DNA of 64,000 bases from Megascapheus bottae (Eukaryota; Chordata; Mammalia; Rodentia; Geomyidae). Shown here one piece after another: positions 23,843 through 34,324 of the stretch. The stretch covers positions 681,001 through 745,000 of the forward strand of contig JANJXV010000160.1 of NCBI GenBank assembly GCA_024803745.1, in the 5' to 3' direction. The stretch's first letter is position 1. The number at the start of each line of letters is the position of its first letter. Made by a program: the position numbers and the translations under genes. A model generated the notes under the pieces. The model ran no database searches. It saw only the letters and a program-made list of their open reading frames with translations, and was not told the origin of the DNA.

Positions 23843-24072
23843 GGCCAGGGGTTATGATGCATGCCTGTAATCTCAGCTAGGGATAAGAGATAATGAAGAT
23901 ATAGTCCTTGTCAAAAACAGAAGACCTTATCTAAAAAAAAATAAGCTAAACAAAAGGGAAAGGGGGGGGAGAGAGGAAGGGAGGAAGGAAAAAAGCTGTG
24001 GACATAGCCCAAGTGACAGTGTTTGCTCAGTATGTGCTAAACCATAGGCTTACTCCCTAGAACCACAGACAA
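23843..24072 (+). repeat. Old B1 + ID composite SINE with purine insert
   Basis: The B1-like head (TATGATGCATGCCTGTAATCTCAGCTAG) and the ID-like tail (ATAGCCCAAGTGACAGTGTTTGCTCAGTATG...GAACCACAGACAACAAC) are separated by a short GGGAAAGGGGGGGGAGAGAGG tract. It is an older relative of type B. Confidence 0.65.
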
Positions 24073-24079
24073 CAACAAA

Positions 24080-24205
24080 TAGTTTATCCATATTTTGAAG
24101 GCAAGTAAACTCAAAAAGGTTGTCACTAACCCCAAAGGCACACAGCCAGTAAGAAAGGATTGGACCTGGGCTTCTTTTCCTACCATCAGGCCTGACTTGT
24201 AAGCC
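24080..24205 (-). repeat. MIR-like ancient SINE
   Basis: The order 'agtttatccatattttgaaggcaagtaaactcaaaaagg...ccccaaaggcacacagccagtaag...ggacctggg' is the MIR core read on the strand that gives 'ggcacacagc'. It is diverged but convincing. Confidence 0.65.
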
Positions 24206-24840
24206 TGTCATTATCTTAGAGCTGAGTAACAAAACAATTCTATTGGACAAGACACTTGTGATTATCTAGAGCTGTGTATCCAAACACTATTGGAGATGCA
24301 TCTACTCTCATAGTCAGCTGCTGGGACAATTCCTCCATAAACACTGCATACTGGGGAGAAATTCATTCTCTACCTTCTTCCATCCACCTTACTCTCACCC
24401 CTGCATCACACCCATGGAATCAACATAGCAAGTTCCACAGGGACTGTCATAGACTGGATATCACTAGAATTTAAGCTTTCTGTAGCTAATTTTCCCTGGC
24501 TTGAAAACTTTAATGCAACTGTCAGAACCCCCAGGTTTTTTGGAGAACTAGGGTGGTGGTGGCAATTATTTCTAGATTCTGGTACCTTCCTCATGTACCT
24601 TCTGGTAGCACATAACTCTTAACTCCAGAGCTCATTTCCTTCCTTATTTTCTTCATTAGTTTGTAAGCTCCCACTGCCAACAAACATGACCCATCTGATA
24701 ACAAAATGTTGACAACAGAATGCCTGACATATTAAAGCTGTCAAATAAAAAAAATGAGTTTTTACCAGGTGGTCCAAATATGTCACCTGTGTGGAAGACA
24801 TTTTTCAAAAATAGATTGTAGAGGTCAAAAAGTTACTGGG
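24205..24840. other. Single-copy sequence, no gene seen
   Basis: No recognised repeat or supported open frame. Confidence 0.4.
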
Positions 24841-24841
24841 T

Positions 24842-24842
<1 letters not shown>

Positions 24843-24885
<43 letters not shown>
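24843..24885. repeat. (CA)21 microsatellite
   Basis: Pure alternating CA for 43 bp, long enough to be length-polymorphic. Confidence 0.98.
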
Positions 24886-24887
<2 letters not shown>

Positions 24888-24889
24888 TA

Positions 24890-25660
24890 ACCTCAAGGTG
24901 ACAGGTTCTTGTTGATACTGGCTTGGTGTCTTCAAAAATCCATTTCTAATCTACTCTGAACAAAAAAAAACAAAAACATTTTTGTCAAGAATCCTTCCCT
25001 CAGATGAAGCAAACAGATCCTCTTCACAAAGAGAAATTAATAGGAGAATGACCCAAAAGAATACACTAGGATTAGGCTTGCTTTTTATATTTTATTTTCT
25101 CCCCTCATCATCAAACAATGAAGACCAAAATTGGGGCCTGTCAACCAATGCTTATTATCAAGGGTGCAATTCTCTTGAAAAATCTCAGAGGCTGAACACC
25201 CTGATTCAAATTGATAGGTAACAACTAAGATTGTCAATGGAAATAAAAGCCTGGAAGAAAATTGAAAAGCAGAGATGAAAGGTGAGTGACCTTAGGGATG
25301 GCTGAGTTCTTAAAAAGAAAGAGACAACAAAGATGATAATACAAATGGATAATATTAAATGAGATTTTGTTGTTGTTTTAAGTCTGGAGAGAGAGCCTCC
25401 CAAACAGAACCCTTTTCCAAATACACATTGGCAGGTTTGTGATGCATATTTGCAGGGAAAAAGAGGCCAGTTCCAAGGTTTGGGATATAGGCAGGTAGGT
25501 AGGCAGGTAGGTAGGCCATAACTATATTTCTAAGGCAAATATAGAATGTTGAACACTCACTAAGCAACAGATGAGACATAAGAAATTATTGTCAAATGTC
25601 GATGTGGCCTTTAAATGTCTTTATCTGTTATTGATGCATACTAATGTACTTGTGAGTAAA
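24890..25660. other. Single-copy sequence with a short (GGTA)n run
   Basis: 25490-25516 is GGCAGGTAGGTAGGCAGGTA-type repeat. The remainder shows nothing recognisable. Confidence 0.45.
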
Positions 25661-25664
25661 ATGC

Positions 25665-25851
25665 TAGAATATCTTATTTGCTTTAAATTATTATAGAAAT
25701 AAAAGCTTGGGAGAAGATCTGGACCCAGACCTGTAAATGTTAATGACTGTGGAAGCCACGGGATTAGTGCCTGGAAGTTTATTATATAATTGTCCTACTT
25801 TTTGTACACGTTGGAAATTTTCCTATGAAATACTTTAAAAATTAAAAAGCA
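25665..25851 (+). mobile_element. Old L1 3' UTR-like fragment
   Basis: The segment with 'gtaaatgttaatgactgtgg', 'ggaagtttattatataattgtcctacttttt' and 'aattttcctatgaaatactttaaaaattaaaaag' resembles the end of ancient L1M 3' UTRs. A type A SINE landed in its A-rich terminus. Moderate support only. Confidence 0.4.
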
Positions 25852-26048
25852 GGGCCGGGAGTTTGGCCTAGTGGTTAAAGTGCTTGCCTAGCATGCATGA
25901 AGACCCGGGTTCGATTCCTCAGTACCACATACATAGAAAAAAGCCGGAAATGGTGCTGAGGCTCAAGTGGTAGAGCTCTAGCCTTGAGAAAATCCAAGGA
26001 CAGTGCTCAGGCCCTGAGCTCAAACCCAGGGCTGGCAAAAAAAAAAAG
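25852..26048 (+). repeat. Type A dimeric ID-like SINE, near-consensus
   Basis: It has perfect tRNA-type promoter boxes: box A TGGCCTAGTGG at 25864-25874 and box B GGTTCGATTCC at 25908-25918. The second unit ends AGGGCTGGC plus A11. The flanking AAAAAGCAGG / AAAAGCCAGG repeats suggest it inserted at the 5' edge of the type B copy that follows. Confidence 0.93.
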
Positions 26049-26281
26049 CCAGGTACCAGTGGTTCATATCTGTCATCCTAGCTACTCAGGAAGATAAAAT
26101 CTGAGGATCACAGTTCAAAGCCAGCCCAGACAGAAATGGCCCAGACAGAAACGTCCTCAAGACTCTCATCTTCAATTAATTACAGAAAAAGCCACAAGTG
26201 GTGCTGTAGCTCAAGTGGTAGAGTGCCAGCCTTGAATGAAAGGAGCTAAGGGACAACACCTAGGTCCAGGACTAGCAAAGT
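26049..26281 (+). repeat. Type B SINE, target of the preceding insertion
   Basis: The head CCAGGTACCAGTGGTTCATATCTGTCATCC and ID-like tail GGTGCTGTAGCTCAAGTGGTAGAGTGCCAGCC are clear. A short local duplication (GCCCAGACAGAAATG / GCCCAGACAGAAACG, 26125-26155) is a private change. Confidence 0.9.
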
Positions 26282-26284
26282 AGC

Positions 26285-26960
26285 TATTCAGAGGCAGAAT
26301 GAATGAACTCCCACTGAGCTGTGTCCTGTGTTGGGTCTGATGCTAGGATGAGACATACAAAGATACACAATGCATTCATGTCCACTCGATCGTATTACAT
26401 GTGTTTCAGTTCATAAGTCTGAGAGGCCTCTTAGGAGATTCCCATGTTGGGGACCATCCGTGACAGAACCTGCAGGGAGGACTTCTGCAAATTGTTCATT
26501 CTGTCATCTCGTTTAACCACTGTCCTGCCCATCATCCAAGAATCTGAGCCGTTTCTCCTACCATCCTGGGACACCTAGTCTGAAATCCCAAAGGAAGACA
26601 AGGCCCTGGAGCTCAACCATGGGCCCCAATCCAGCACCCCACTCCCCACCCCCAGGCCAGGCATCACCACTTCCCAGCCCATCGCCTACAGGAGGAGCAG
26701 TTCCTTCAAAGGACATCTGGAGGTCATGTGGCTGCAGTGCCCACTGCGGCTATTGAATTCTGAAGTGGAATGAAAAAGCCATCAACATTGCTTCTCGGTT
26801 CATCAGACTGGAAAGCGACGCCCTGCCATTAGAGACTAAAGTCAAAGACTCACGAGGCGCTGAGTTACGCAGTGTGCACGACCATACATACTTGGCAATC
26901 TCTCATTTAGGGCTCACTGAAACAGCATTAACTTTCATTTTTCAGGTTATAAGGGGGGGT
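26285..26960. other. Single-copy sequence, no gene seen
   Basis: 26530-26760 is relatively GC-rich with many short C runs. No recognised repeat or splice-supported frame. Confidence 0.4.
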
Positions 26961-27048
26961 AGGGAGAGAGAGGGAGAGGGAGAGAGAGAGAGAAAGACAG
27001 ACAGAGACAGAGACAGACAGACAGAGAGAGAGAGAGAGAGACAGAGGA
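26957..27048. repeat. (GA)n/(GACA)n purine-rich tract
   Basis: G7, then GGGAGAGAGAGGGAGAGG, (GA)n, (GACA)n and (GA)n blocks. The 81-codon frame across it (Arg/Glu/Asp-rich) is not a gene. Confidence 0.95.
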
Positions 27049-27049
27049 G

Positions 27050-28440
27050 ATGTAACTTACCCAAGATCAAACACCATTTAGGATTTTTTTATTCATTAAT
27101 TGAGTTTAAAACAATGTAGGAGTTACACAAAGCACACACCTGCCGGCTAGTTGAAACTGCTGACTACTAGTGTGAGGCCTTTCTTCTATGCCATGCTAGT
27201 GCACCAGTTGCCTCAGATTAAAGCCTTTCTCTCAGATCACTACAATTGCACGTTCTAGAGCCTTGGGCTCTAGAACAAGGAACCCAGGCATCTCGGTTCT
27301 GTCTTTCATACGGTGTGGAGTAGCCAACTTAATGGTGGAAACGTACATTCCTTGGGTAAGTACTGTATGCATCAATGCACACACTCATGTCATGTATGTA
27401 AGTGTAGACAGAGATGGATGAATAGATCATGACAGGTGCATGGATGGTGTATGCGTTGTGTATGTTTGTACCTAGCTATTTGTAAATACATGTAACAAGT
27501 TGAGAAAAGCATCACCAAGCCAATACAGCTTTTTTTCTACCTTAGGAAGGGGAAAAAAAAGTCAAACACTACCAGAAGTTAGAAGACATATACTAATGTT
27601 TCTTTTAAATAAGCTTCCAAAAATACAAACAAAACAGATGGCATAATTTAAATATGTATATATATATATATATCATGTGTAACATCCGTGTACCAATAGC
27701 AGTTAATAATCATTAAGCACAAATTCTGTACCCAGGGATTCTTCTCCATGTTTAATTAAGTTTAATTCTCTGCTCGCTACACCCCTGCAGGCACATTCTC
27801 CTAACACCACCTTTGAACAGCAGACAGGAAAGGGGCATAGTTTTTAGGCAGCTGCCCTCATCTCACAAAGCACAAATAAATGTCCCACCACCTCTGACCC
27901 CCACTCCTCTTCCCCAAACAAGCACTGAGGCCATTTTCTTTTCTGTTTTCTAACAGCATTCTGTGCATAACCAAGCGTGGTTTTAAATGAGAAAAAAAAA
28001 TATATAGAAAGGTATACAGCATAATAAACCCAACACCTACATATCCACCCTCTGCAATTAAAAGTTAATGTTTATTTACATCCATTAGGGTGTATTTAAC
28101 ATCTAGAATAACACTCAGTAACACTGGAATTTTCCTCGTTGCCTCTCCCAAGTTCACTCAGGCTTTATAGACAGCTTGCTCTTTATCAGCTGAGCAATCT
28201 TCTTATTCATGTGTTTGCTGGAGAGATTACTAAAGCCATGTGTAAATCCCATAAACAACATGCAACAACATATAGAACTGTGGTATAGTTTCATCTATTC
28301 CCTGCAGCATTTGTTTATCCTTGACATTATTTTCAAAGACCCATTTGGGCTGGCACATACCCATTCATCCATTATCATAGCTCTATGACACAGAATCATG
28401 TTCATGTAAATTTTTGTCAATATAAACTCATTTATTGGTC
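27050..28440. other. Single-copy sequence with a perfect 11-bp inverted repeat
   Basis: It holds a (TA)9 run at 27653-27672 and the palindrome at 27252-27276 described under findings. No SINE, L1 or supported gene is seen in 1.4 kb. Confidence 0.45.
27252..27276. repeat. Perfect 11-bp inverted repeat, 3-base spacer
   Basis: Arms GTTCTAGAGCC (27252-27262) and GGCTCTAGAAC (27266-27276) are exact reverse complements around TTG. Function unknown. Confidence 0.9.
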
Positions 28441-29060
28441 AGAGTATGGATTAATATATACTAGTATGTAATGTATTGATATATAATGTACTAATATATA
28501 GCTAGCATGTTTAATATATTTGTAATATACACTCTTATTATAGTATATTATATTATTAGAAAATATGTTTATAGATTATATTTATTTTTTTTCCCAATCT
28601 TGGGGCTTAAACTCAGGGCCTGAGCACTGTCCTTGGGCTTTACTCAAGGCTAGTTTTCTACCACTTCCAGCTTTCCTGTGTATGTGATATGGAAGAATAG
28701 AGCCCAGGTCTTTGTGCATTCTAGGCAAGTACTTTACCACTGAGTCAAACTCCCAGCCCCTATATTTATAAATGTATTATATTATATACTTACAACACAT
28801 TATAAAAACATTTAGAATATGGTATAATTATATTATTAAATATAATATATAGTAGTATAGTATATATAGTATATAAATAGTATAGTGTATATTACTGGAT
28901 TGTATATGCTGTAATATATACACTAAATATATTATATATAAATGCATGTACTGTGTATAGATTATACTTCTGTAGACAGATTTATAGATTTATATCTGTA
29001 GATTAGTAAATACATTAATTGATTAACATATTAATACATAAATCTAGACCCTAATAGATT
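28440..29060. repeat. AT-rich island (TATA-type low complexity), interrupted by a SINE
   Basis: About 450 bp of TAATATA, TATAGTATA and ATATTATA motifs surrounds a type A SINE. High unwinding potential is expected, and matrix-attachment behaviour is conceivable but untested. Confidence 0.85.
28585..28760 (-). repeat. Type A SINE, minus strand, in the AT island
   Basis: It runs from TTTTTTTTCCCAATCTTGGGGCTTAAACTCAGGGCC to CTTTACCACTGAGTCAAACTCCCAGCCCC. Direct repeats TATATTTA lie at 28577-28584 and 28761-28768. A short internal part of the second unit is missing. Confidence 0.88.
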
Positions 29061-30345
29061 AATTTGGTTGATTACTACATTTTAAAATTGAAGTTCATAT
29101 AACATAAAATATACCATTACATCAACTTTGTAGGATATGTTTTTCAAAAGAACTAATTTCAAAGTAAATTGAGGATTCCCTAACTTAAATATGCCAAAAC
29201 CAGTAAGGGAGACAGCACTCTCCAGACATGCCTGTCCTTTCAAGTTATATTTCCCAAACCACCTAAACTCAAACGGCTCACAGCCACCTCCATTCAGTTT
29301 AGGCTTCATTCTGCTGGAGTTGCTAACTGCCCATCTACATTAGCAAACTCAAAGTGGATCCAGCAATCTAGATTGGCTTCTCTGGACAAAGAGCAATCTA
29401 TCTTCATTTGTCCTTGAACAAAATGCCATACGGTGAAAAGTAACAAACATCTCTCTCTTACATTCAGAGGAGCTGAAAGTCTGGCACCCAGGTTATCCAG
29501 CTTGGCTGCCCTCTGGTGAGAGCTCTTTCTGTATGGAGTCCTTGGTGCTTTCTCGTTATCTCTTTCTTCACAGGTAGAGGAAAGGGGAAGTCTAATCTCC
29601 CTTTCTCTTTTTACAGGTCACTGATCTGTCAGGAGGGTCCCCACCCTTGTAATTTCATTATCCTGTCATGACTCCAGCAAAGTCTGATCTCTCAACACCA
29701 CCACACAGTGGGTTAGTGTTTCGATATATTAATAGGTGGTGCAGGGGAGGGAAAGCATTGGGTCTCCCCGAGGCCGAGCCGAGCCTGGGTGTAAATACAC
29801 GGCCCATTTGTGCAGTGGGTGCAAAATACGGTGATGAGCTAAATGTCCCCACCCAGTGTCCAGATTCTGGCCCTGGTCTCAGGTGCGGGTACAGAGCAGT
29901 CAAGCCATGGCTGCCTGCCTCCTGCTCCAGAAGTGAGGCAAACATTTGCTGCTGGGATGGAAAGGCCTGCTTCTCTGTTTTGTCTGTGAAAACTGCCTCT
30001 CATAAATAAGAGATCAAACCAGGAACGCATATCAAAGCAGATGCAGCCAGAGCCGGGCTAGCCAGGAAGGAAGACAGAGAATTATAAAATGAGTCTACAG
30101 CCCTTGAGCTGAGCATGACAAGGAAGGAAGAAGCAAAATCACCCCAGAACCTGAGGAATGTGCTACCCAGAGACTGTTCCACTACTAACAGGAATGGATC
30201 ACCCAACTAATTCATCTGTCTAACCACCCAACGTGGAAAGCTGCACCTCTTAGGACACAGAGACCCTGGGAATGGATCAGTTGTATAACCAAACCACCTG
30301 GCTACCTTCCCACTCAGCCATGTCAGCAATTTAAGTGTTCAGATC
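29060..30345. other. Single-copy sequence, no gene seen
   Basis: 29690-29990 is GC-richer and open in three phases (113-codon plus frame 29668-30009 with minus frames over it). No domain or confirmed splice context is present, so I leave it unannotated. Confidence 0.4.
29504..29520 (-). promoter_or_regulatory. CTCF-like motif, minus orientation
   Basis: Read on the minus strand, CTCACCAGAGGGCAGCC fits the CTCF core almost perfectly (ACCAGAGGGCAGC). It lies in non-repeat sequence and faces the plus-oriented motif at 17.9 kb, so the pair is convergent. Occupancy is inference. Confidence 0.6.
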
Positions 30346-30349
30346 AGTA

Positions 30350-30460
30350 GAGACCGGAGTTGGAATCCCATTTCCATCATTTACACATTAAAATCACTTC
30401 TGGGTTAGGAACTTGAGCCCCACCAATCTACTTTCCAGACCTGTAAAACTGGGATAACGG
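30350..30460 (+). repeat. MIR-like ancient SINE
   Basis: The order 'gagttggaatcccatttccatcatttac...gttaggaacttgagc...ctactttccagacctgtaaaactgggataa' follows MIR from core to 3' part. A type B SINE inserted directly after it. Confidence 0.6.
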
Positions 30461-30462
30461 AT

Positions 30463-30682
30463 TGGGTGCTGATGGGCTCGTGCCAGTCCTCCTAGCTACT
30501 CAGGAGGCTGAGATCTGAGGATCACAGTTCAAAGCCAGCCCAGAAAGGAATATCCCTGAGATTCACCAATTAACTACTGCCCCCTCTAAAAGACCAAAAG
30601 GAGCGCTGTGGCTCAGTTGACATTGATGCTAGCCTTGAGCAAAAAAAGCTCAGGGACAGCACCCAGGCCCTGAGCTCGAGTG
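30463..30682 (+). repeat. Type B SINE
   Basis: It shows GGTGCTGATGGGCTCGTGCCAGTCC...TAGCTACTCAGGAGGCTGAGATCTGAGGATCACAGTTCAAAGCC, a linker with a deletion, and the ID-like tail to GCCCTGAGCTCGAG. Several CpG-type changes are present. Confidence 0.88.
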
Positions 30683-31109
30683 GTGGCATGCACTCACAGG
30701 CATACCGGTTTCCTCTGAGTCACGAGACACCTGAGTAGTGAGGTTGACCACACTTGAGGGCCCATGGCTTCAGAGATACCTGCCAACATTTCCTATCCCA
30801 GGCCTCACAGAGCTGCAGTGAGGAGGAAAAGCTACATGCTGGGAAATGACCCCCTGGCCTACAGGATATGGTGGGCTCCCTTGGCTTTGCCCTAAGACAG
30901 AAAAGGCTCACAAGGCCTTCTTCACCCAAAGCCCTCAGGTCCCATCTGGATCTTAGGAGAACTGATAGAAATCCTGAGCATTCATTCCTGTGGAAGAGCT
31001 CTTTCTCTCCTGCATCTAAGCGCAAGACAGCTCTAAGCTGACCTTGGAGTCCCTGGAGTCTAGGACAGCTTCAAAACAGTACATAGAAGAAAGCATGCCC
31101 GTTAGGGAC

Positions 31110-31240
31110 CCGCCATTCTGGGTTGGAAAACTGGCTCCATCAGTTGGCCACTTGTTCATGTTACTGAACCCCCAGATTCTCATCAGTAATGAAAATGATG
31201 ATCCATTGTTTTAAAGCAGACTGTCCGAAACATCTAAGTG
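31110..31240 (+). repeat. MIR-like ancient SINE
   Basis: The order 'ggttggaaaactggctccatcagttggccacttgttcatgttactgaaccccc...tctcatcagtaatgaaaatgatg' fits the MIR layout with strong divergence. Confidence 0.5.
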
Positions 31241-31417
31241 AGAAATGGGAAAAGTGAATTTCCTGCACTCAACTGGGGAGAATGCTATGCATGATGAACC
31301 TACCAACAGTCGTTGTGATAAAACTGTGGATGAACATTTGCTAACTGTGTTGACTGCTGTTGGCGTCCCCTGCACCCCTGACTATCAACCCATTTTATCT
31401 TCTAAAGAACCCTGAGA

Positions 31418-31626
31418 GAAACCGATAGCTCTCATCCCAGCCACTCAGGAGGCTGGGGTCTGAGGATCATGGTTCAAAGCCAGCCCAGGTAGGAAAGTCT
31501 GTGAGACTCTTATCTCCAATTAGCCATAATAAGAAAAAAAAGCCAGAAGAGGAGATGTGGCTCAAGTGCTAGCCTTGAGTAAAAAAGCTCAAGGACAGCA
31601 CCCAAACCGTGAGTTCAAGCCCAGGA
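31418..31626 (+). repeat. Type B SINE leading into a purine tract
   Basis: The B1-like head has lost its first bases (starts ACCGATAGCTCTCATCCCAGCC). The ID-like tail is complete to GAGTTCAAGCCCAGGAC. The A-rich tail position is now (CA)8 followed by 250 bp of (GGGAGA)n. Confidence 0.88.
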
Positions 31627-31896
31627 CACACACACACACAGAGGAGGGGGGGAGAGGGAGGAGAAGGGGGAGGGAGGGGGAGGGAGGGAGAAGGAGGGAG
31701 AGGGAGGGAGAGGGAGGGAGAGGGAGAGGGAGGGGGGAGGGGGGAGAGGGAGGGAGAGGGAGGGAGAGGGAGGGAGAGAGGGAGAGAGGGAGAGAGGGAG
31801 AGAGGGAGAGAGGGAGAGAGGGAGAGAGGGAGAGAGGGAGAGGGAGAGGGAGAGAGGGAGAGAGGAAGAGGGAGAGGGAGAGAGGGAGAGAGAGAA
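31627..31896. repeat. (CA)n plus purine tract (GGGAGA)n, 270 bp
   Basis: (CA)8 at 31627-31640, then nearly uninterrupted GGGAGG and GAGAGG units to 31896. It begins where a SINE tail should be, so it was probably seeded by that tail. The 104-119-codon frames across it are artefacts. Confidence 0.95.
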
Positions 31897-31909
31897 GCAC
31901 AGCAGAGGC

Positions 31910-32325
31910 AGTGTGATGGTTAGTCTTGAATGGCATCCTGATTGGCTTGGGGGAAACCTGGGAAGTTAGGAAAGGCCACCTTGGGGTGTGTCTGAGTCCT
32001 TTCCTGAGAGCAATAACTGAAGGGAAGACCCAATGAAGGGGTAGAAATCTCTCTGAAAGTGAGCAGAATCCTCCCAGGGCCTAATCAGGGTAAGAGGAAA
32101 AAGGGAAAGGAAGCCACCTCAAGCAAACTTTCTCCTTCTCCCTCCCTTCTCTTCCTCATCCTCTCAATCCCTCCCCTCTCCTCTTTGGCCACCAGGACAT
32201 AACTTGCTTTGATCTTTCCTGCACCATTCCTACCAGAATGACCTTAAGCACAGAGCAAATGCCTTTTCTCTTAGGTTGTTTTCTCTGTTGTTTGTCCCAG
32301 CAATGAGAACTTAATCAACAGGGAA
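31910..32325 (+). repeat. Old interspersed repeat, class uncertain
   Basis: It opens CAGTGTGATGGTTAGTCTTG and closes TTGTCCCAGCAATGAGAACTTAATCAACAG. Both recall the ends of a widespread mammalian or rodent repeat that starts TGTGATGGTTA and ends near CAGCAATGAGAA...AACTAATACAG. The interior carries a C-rich (CTCC)n patch. I cannot settle whether it is an LTR or a DNA element. Confidence 0.5.
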
Positions 32326-32347
32326 CATGCTTGGGTATCTCTGCTTT

Positions 32348-32445
32348 GTAGGAAACTGAGGCACAGGGAAGCGGCAAGCCTGTGGTCAAGGGCAAGGGCA
32401 AGGTCACAAGATGATAGGAGCCCGCATCAGAATTCAAGAAAGCCA
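32348..32445 (-). repeat. MIR-like ancient SINE
   Basis: GGAAACTGAGGCACAGGGAAG...TGGTCAAGG...CAAGGTCACAAGATGATAGGAGCC matches the MIR 3' core in the usual order (gaaactgaggcacagag...aaggtcacaca). Confidence 0.65.
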
Positions 32446-33100
32446 TCTAGCCTGGAGCCATGCTTCTTAGTCCCTCTGTTGTTCTTCTTTCACCTGCTCT
32501 TCAGCCAGAGGTGGCCTTAGACGTGGCAAAGCCCCACATTAACTCGGGCACGCTGCCACTTTTGTCTTTGCATCACTTGGTTCAAATATTCTGCCCCTGG
32601 CAGAACATTTCCCTACCTCACAGGCATCTTGGCAACAATTATAAACTTCTTATTAAATTCTTATTAACTCATTAGAGAATTTAAAAAAAAAGCACTGCTC
32701 AAATTAACCACATCAACCATTAGTCTTCTCTCAGTTTGTGAATCCCATTTGCTCTCAGGAATAACAAGGAATGAGATCAGATGATAAATGATAGTATTTA
32801 TGGGCTGTTTGGGTTGCAATTTCTCCCAGTGTGAGGGTTTAAAATCATTGGTCCTGAGCTGATCAGATTAAATCATGTTAGGTATGGCTCAAGCCTTCAC
32901 ATGGCTTCTTCTGAGCATTATTTGTTCTAAGTAAATATTATTTGATAATATGCAGATTCCCAATCCTACAAATAAATTTCCCCAAAGCAGTGTCTTCCAT
33001 ACTTACCGTGACTCTTGGGTTGCAAGAAACATAACTAGAACTGATTTGAACCAAAAGTAAGGAAGGGAAAGACTGATCGTGCTGTGTAAGAGCAGGAAGA
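32445..33100. other. Single-copy sequence, no gene seen
   Basis: AT-rich with no recognised repeat or supported frame. Confidence 0.4.
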
Positions 33101-33320
33101 TGGCTGGGGGCTCAGATATGTAATCTGAGCTACAGAGAGGCTGAGACCTGAGGATCTTGGTTTGAAGCCAGCCCAAGCAGGAAAAGTCTATGAGACTCAT
33201 GTCCAATTAACTATTCAAAAAGCCACAAGTGGAGCTGTGATTTAAGTGGTAGAATGCCAGCCTTGAGTGAAAAATCTCAGGGACAGTGCCCAGGCCTTGA
33301 GTTCAAGCCCTTGTGCCAGC
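33101..33320 (+). repeat. Type B SINE leading into a purine tract
   Basis: The head GGCTGGGGGCTCAGATATGTAATC is degraded. The linker ATGAGACTCATGTCCAATTAAC and ID-like tail GGTAGAATGCCAGCC to GAGTTCAAGCCCTTGTGCC are clear. It is followed directly by a G/A-only tract. Confidence 0.85.
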
Positions 33321-33482
33321 ACAGAAGAAAGACAGAAAGAGAGAGGAGAAAGGTGGAAGGGAAGGAAGAGAGGGAGAGGGAGGAAGGGAAGAGAAAACAA
33401 AGTGAGGCAAAGAGAGGGAGAAAGAAATCAAGAGAAAAATAGAGGAAGAGAGAAATAAAAGGAGACAGAGAGAAAGGCAACA
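33321..33482. repeat. Purine tract (GAAA/GGAA/GAGA)n
   Basis: 160 bp of almost pure purine with mixed GAAAGA, GGGAAG and GAGAGA units, in the position of the SINE tail. Confidence 0.92.
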
Positions 33483-33639
33483 GACAAGAAAATGGCTTAG
33501 TAGTTTCTTTAAAAGCATACATTTGCCATGTAACCAGCTTTCCCATGCCCTTGTACTTTTAAGAGAAAGACTATGAAAGTCTATGTCCACAAAAAGATAT
33601 ATAGCCAAATGTACAAGACACTATTTCTCATCATTTTCA

Positions 33640-34010
33640 GTCAGAAATTGAAAGTTGGGGGGGGAGAAACCACCCAACAACAGACAAATGGATCAATCAT
33701 GAACTACTGGACTATTGATGTGAGGATCAACAGAAACATATCTTCAAATTATTATGCTGAATTAAACAAGCCAGACCAAAACACAGAATACATATTGTAG
33801 AGTTCCCTGGACACAAAATACTAGAAAATAAAAATTACTTGTGACGGAAACAGATCGGTGGTTGCCTGGGGTTTAGAGGGCAATGAAGAGAAAGGCCTCA
33901 AAGGGGCTCCAGGACACGCTGGGATGCTGTGGATCTATTCACGGTATTGGTGGTGACTCAAGGAACATCCTCTAATGACACACGTGAAAACGTACACAAG
34001 CTATTACATC
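33640..34010 (+). mobile_element. Ancient L1 3' UTR fragment
   Basis: GGGGAGAAACCACCCAACAACAGACAAATGGATC, GCTGAATTAAACAAGCCAGACC, ATACATATTGTAGAGTTCC, GAAACAGATCGGTGGTTGCCTGGGG and TATTCACGGTATTGG occur in the same order as in old mammalian L1 3' ends (established pattern, recalled). There is no coding capacity. Confidence 0.65.
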
Positions 34011-34324
34011 AACCGCATCTCCTTAAAGCTGAAGAACGAAAGAAAATAGTGGGTCACACCACCAACAGCCTTCATTTCAAACAGCAGATAGGATACACGG
34101 AAAGACTGTAAACCCCACCCCGCTCATCTCTTTCTCAATTCTCCATGACGGCCTGGGCACCTCTGCAAGGTAACCTTGTCCCAACTACTGCACATGTGAG
34201 GACCTTGGGTGCTGGCAACACTAGGAGCTCAACAATCAAGAAGGCCCCCACTCTGCTTTGGTCTGTCTGCACAAGACCACAGATAGACTCTACATGCCTG
34301 TGTTTCCCTTCAGGCCACTACTTA

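Noticed and set aside
29668..30009. 113-codon plus frame with several Cys residues
   Set aside because: Minus frames of 63 and 95 codons are open across the same bases, no splice sites fit, and no family is recognised.
30588..30600. CTCF-like site (CTGCCCCCTCTA) inside a type B SINE
   Set aside because: The register is off by one in the core, and it lies in a mutated SINE linker.
31557..31936. Frames of 104-119 codons on both strands
   Set aside because: They begin in a SINE and run through (CA)n and (GGGAGA)n.
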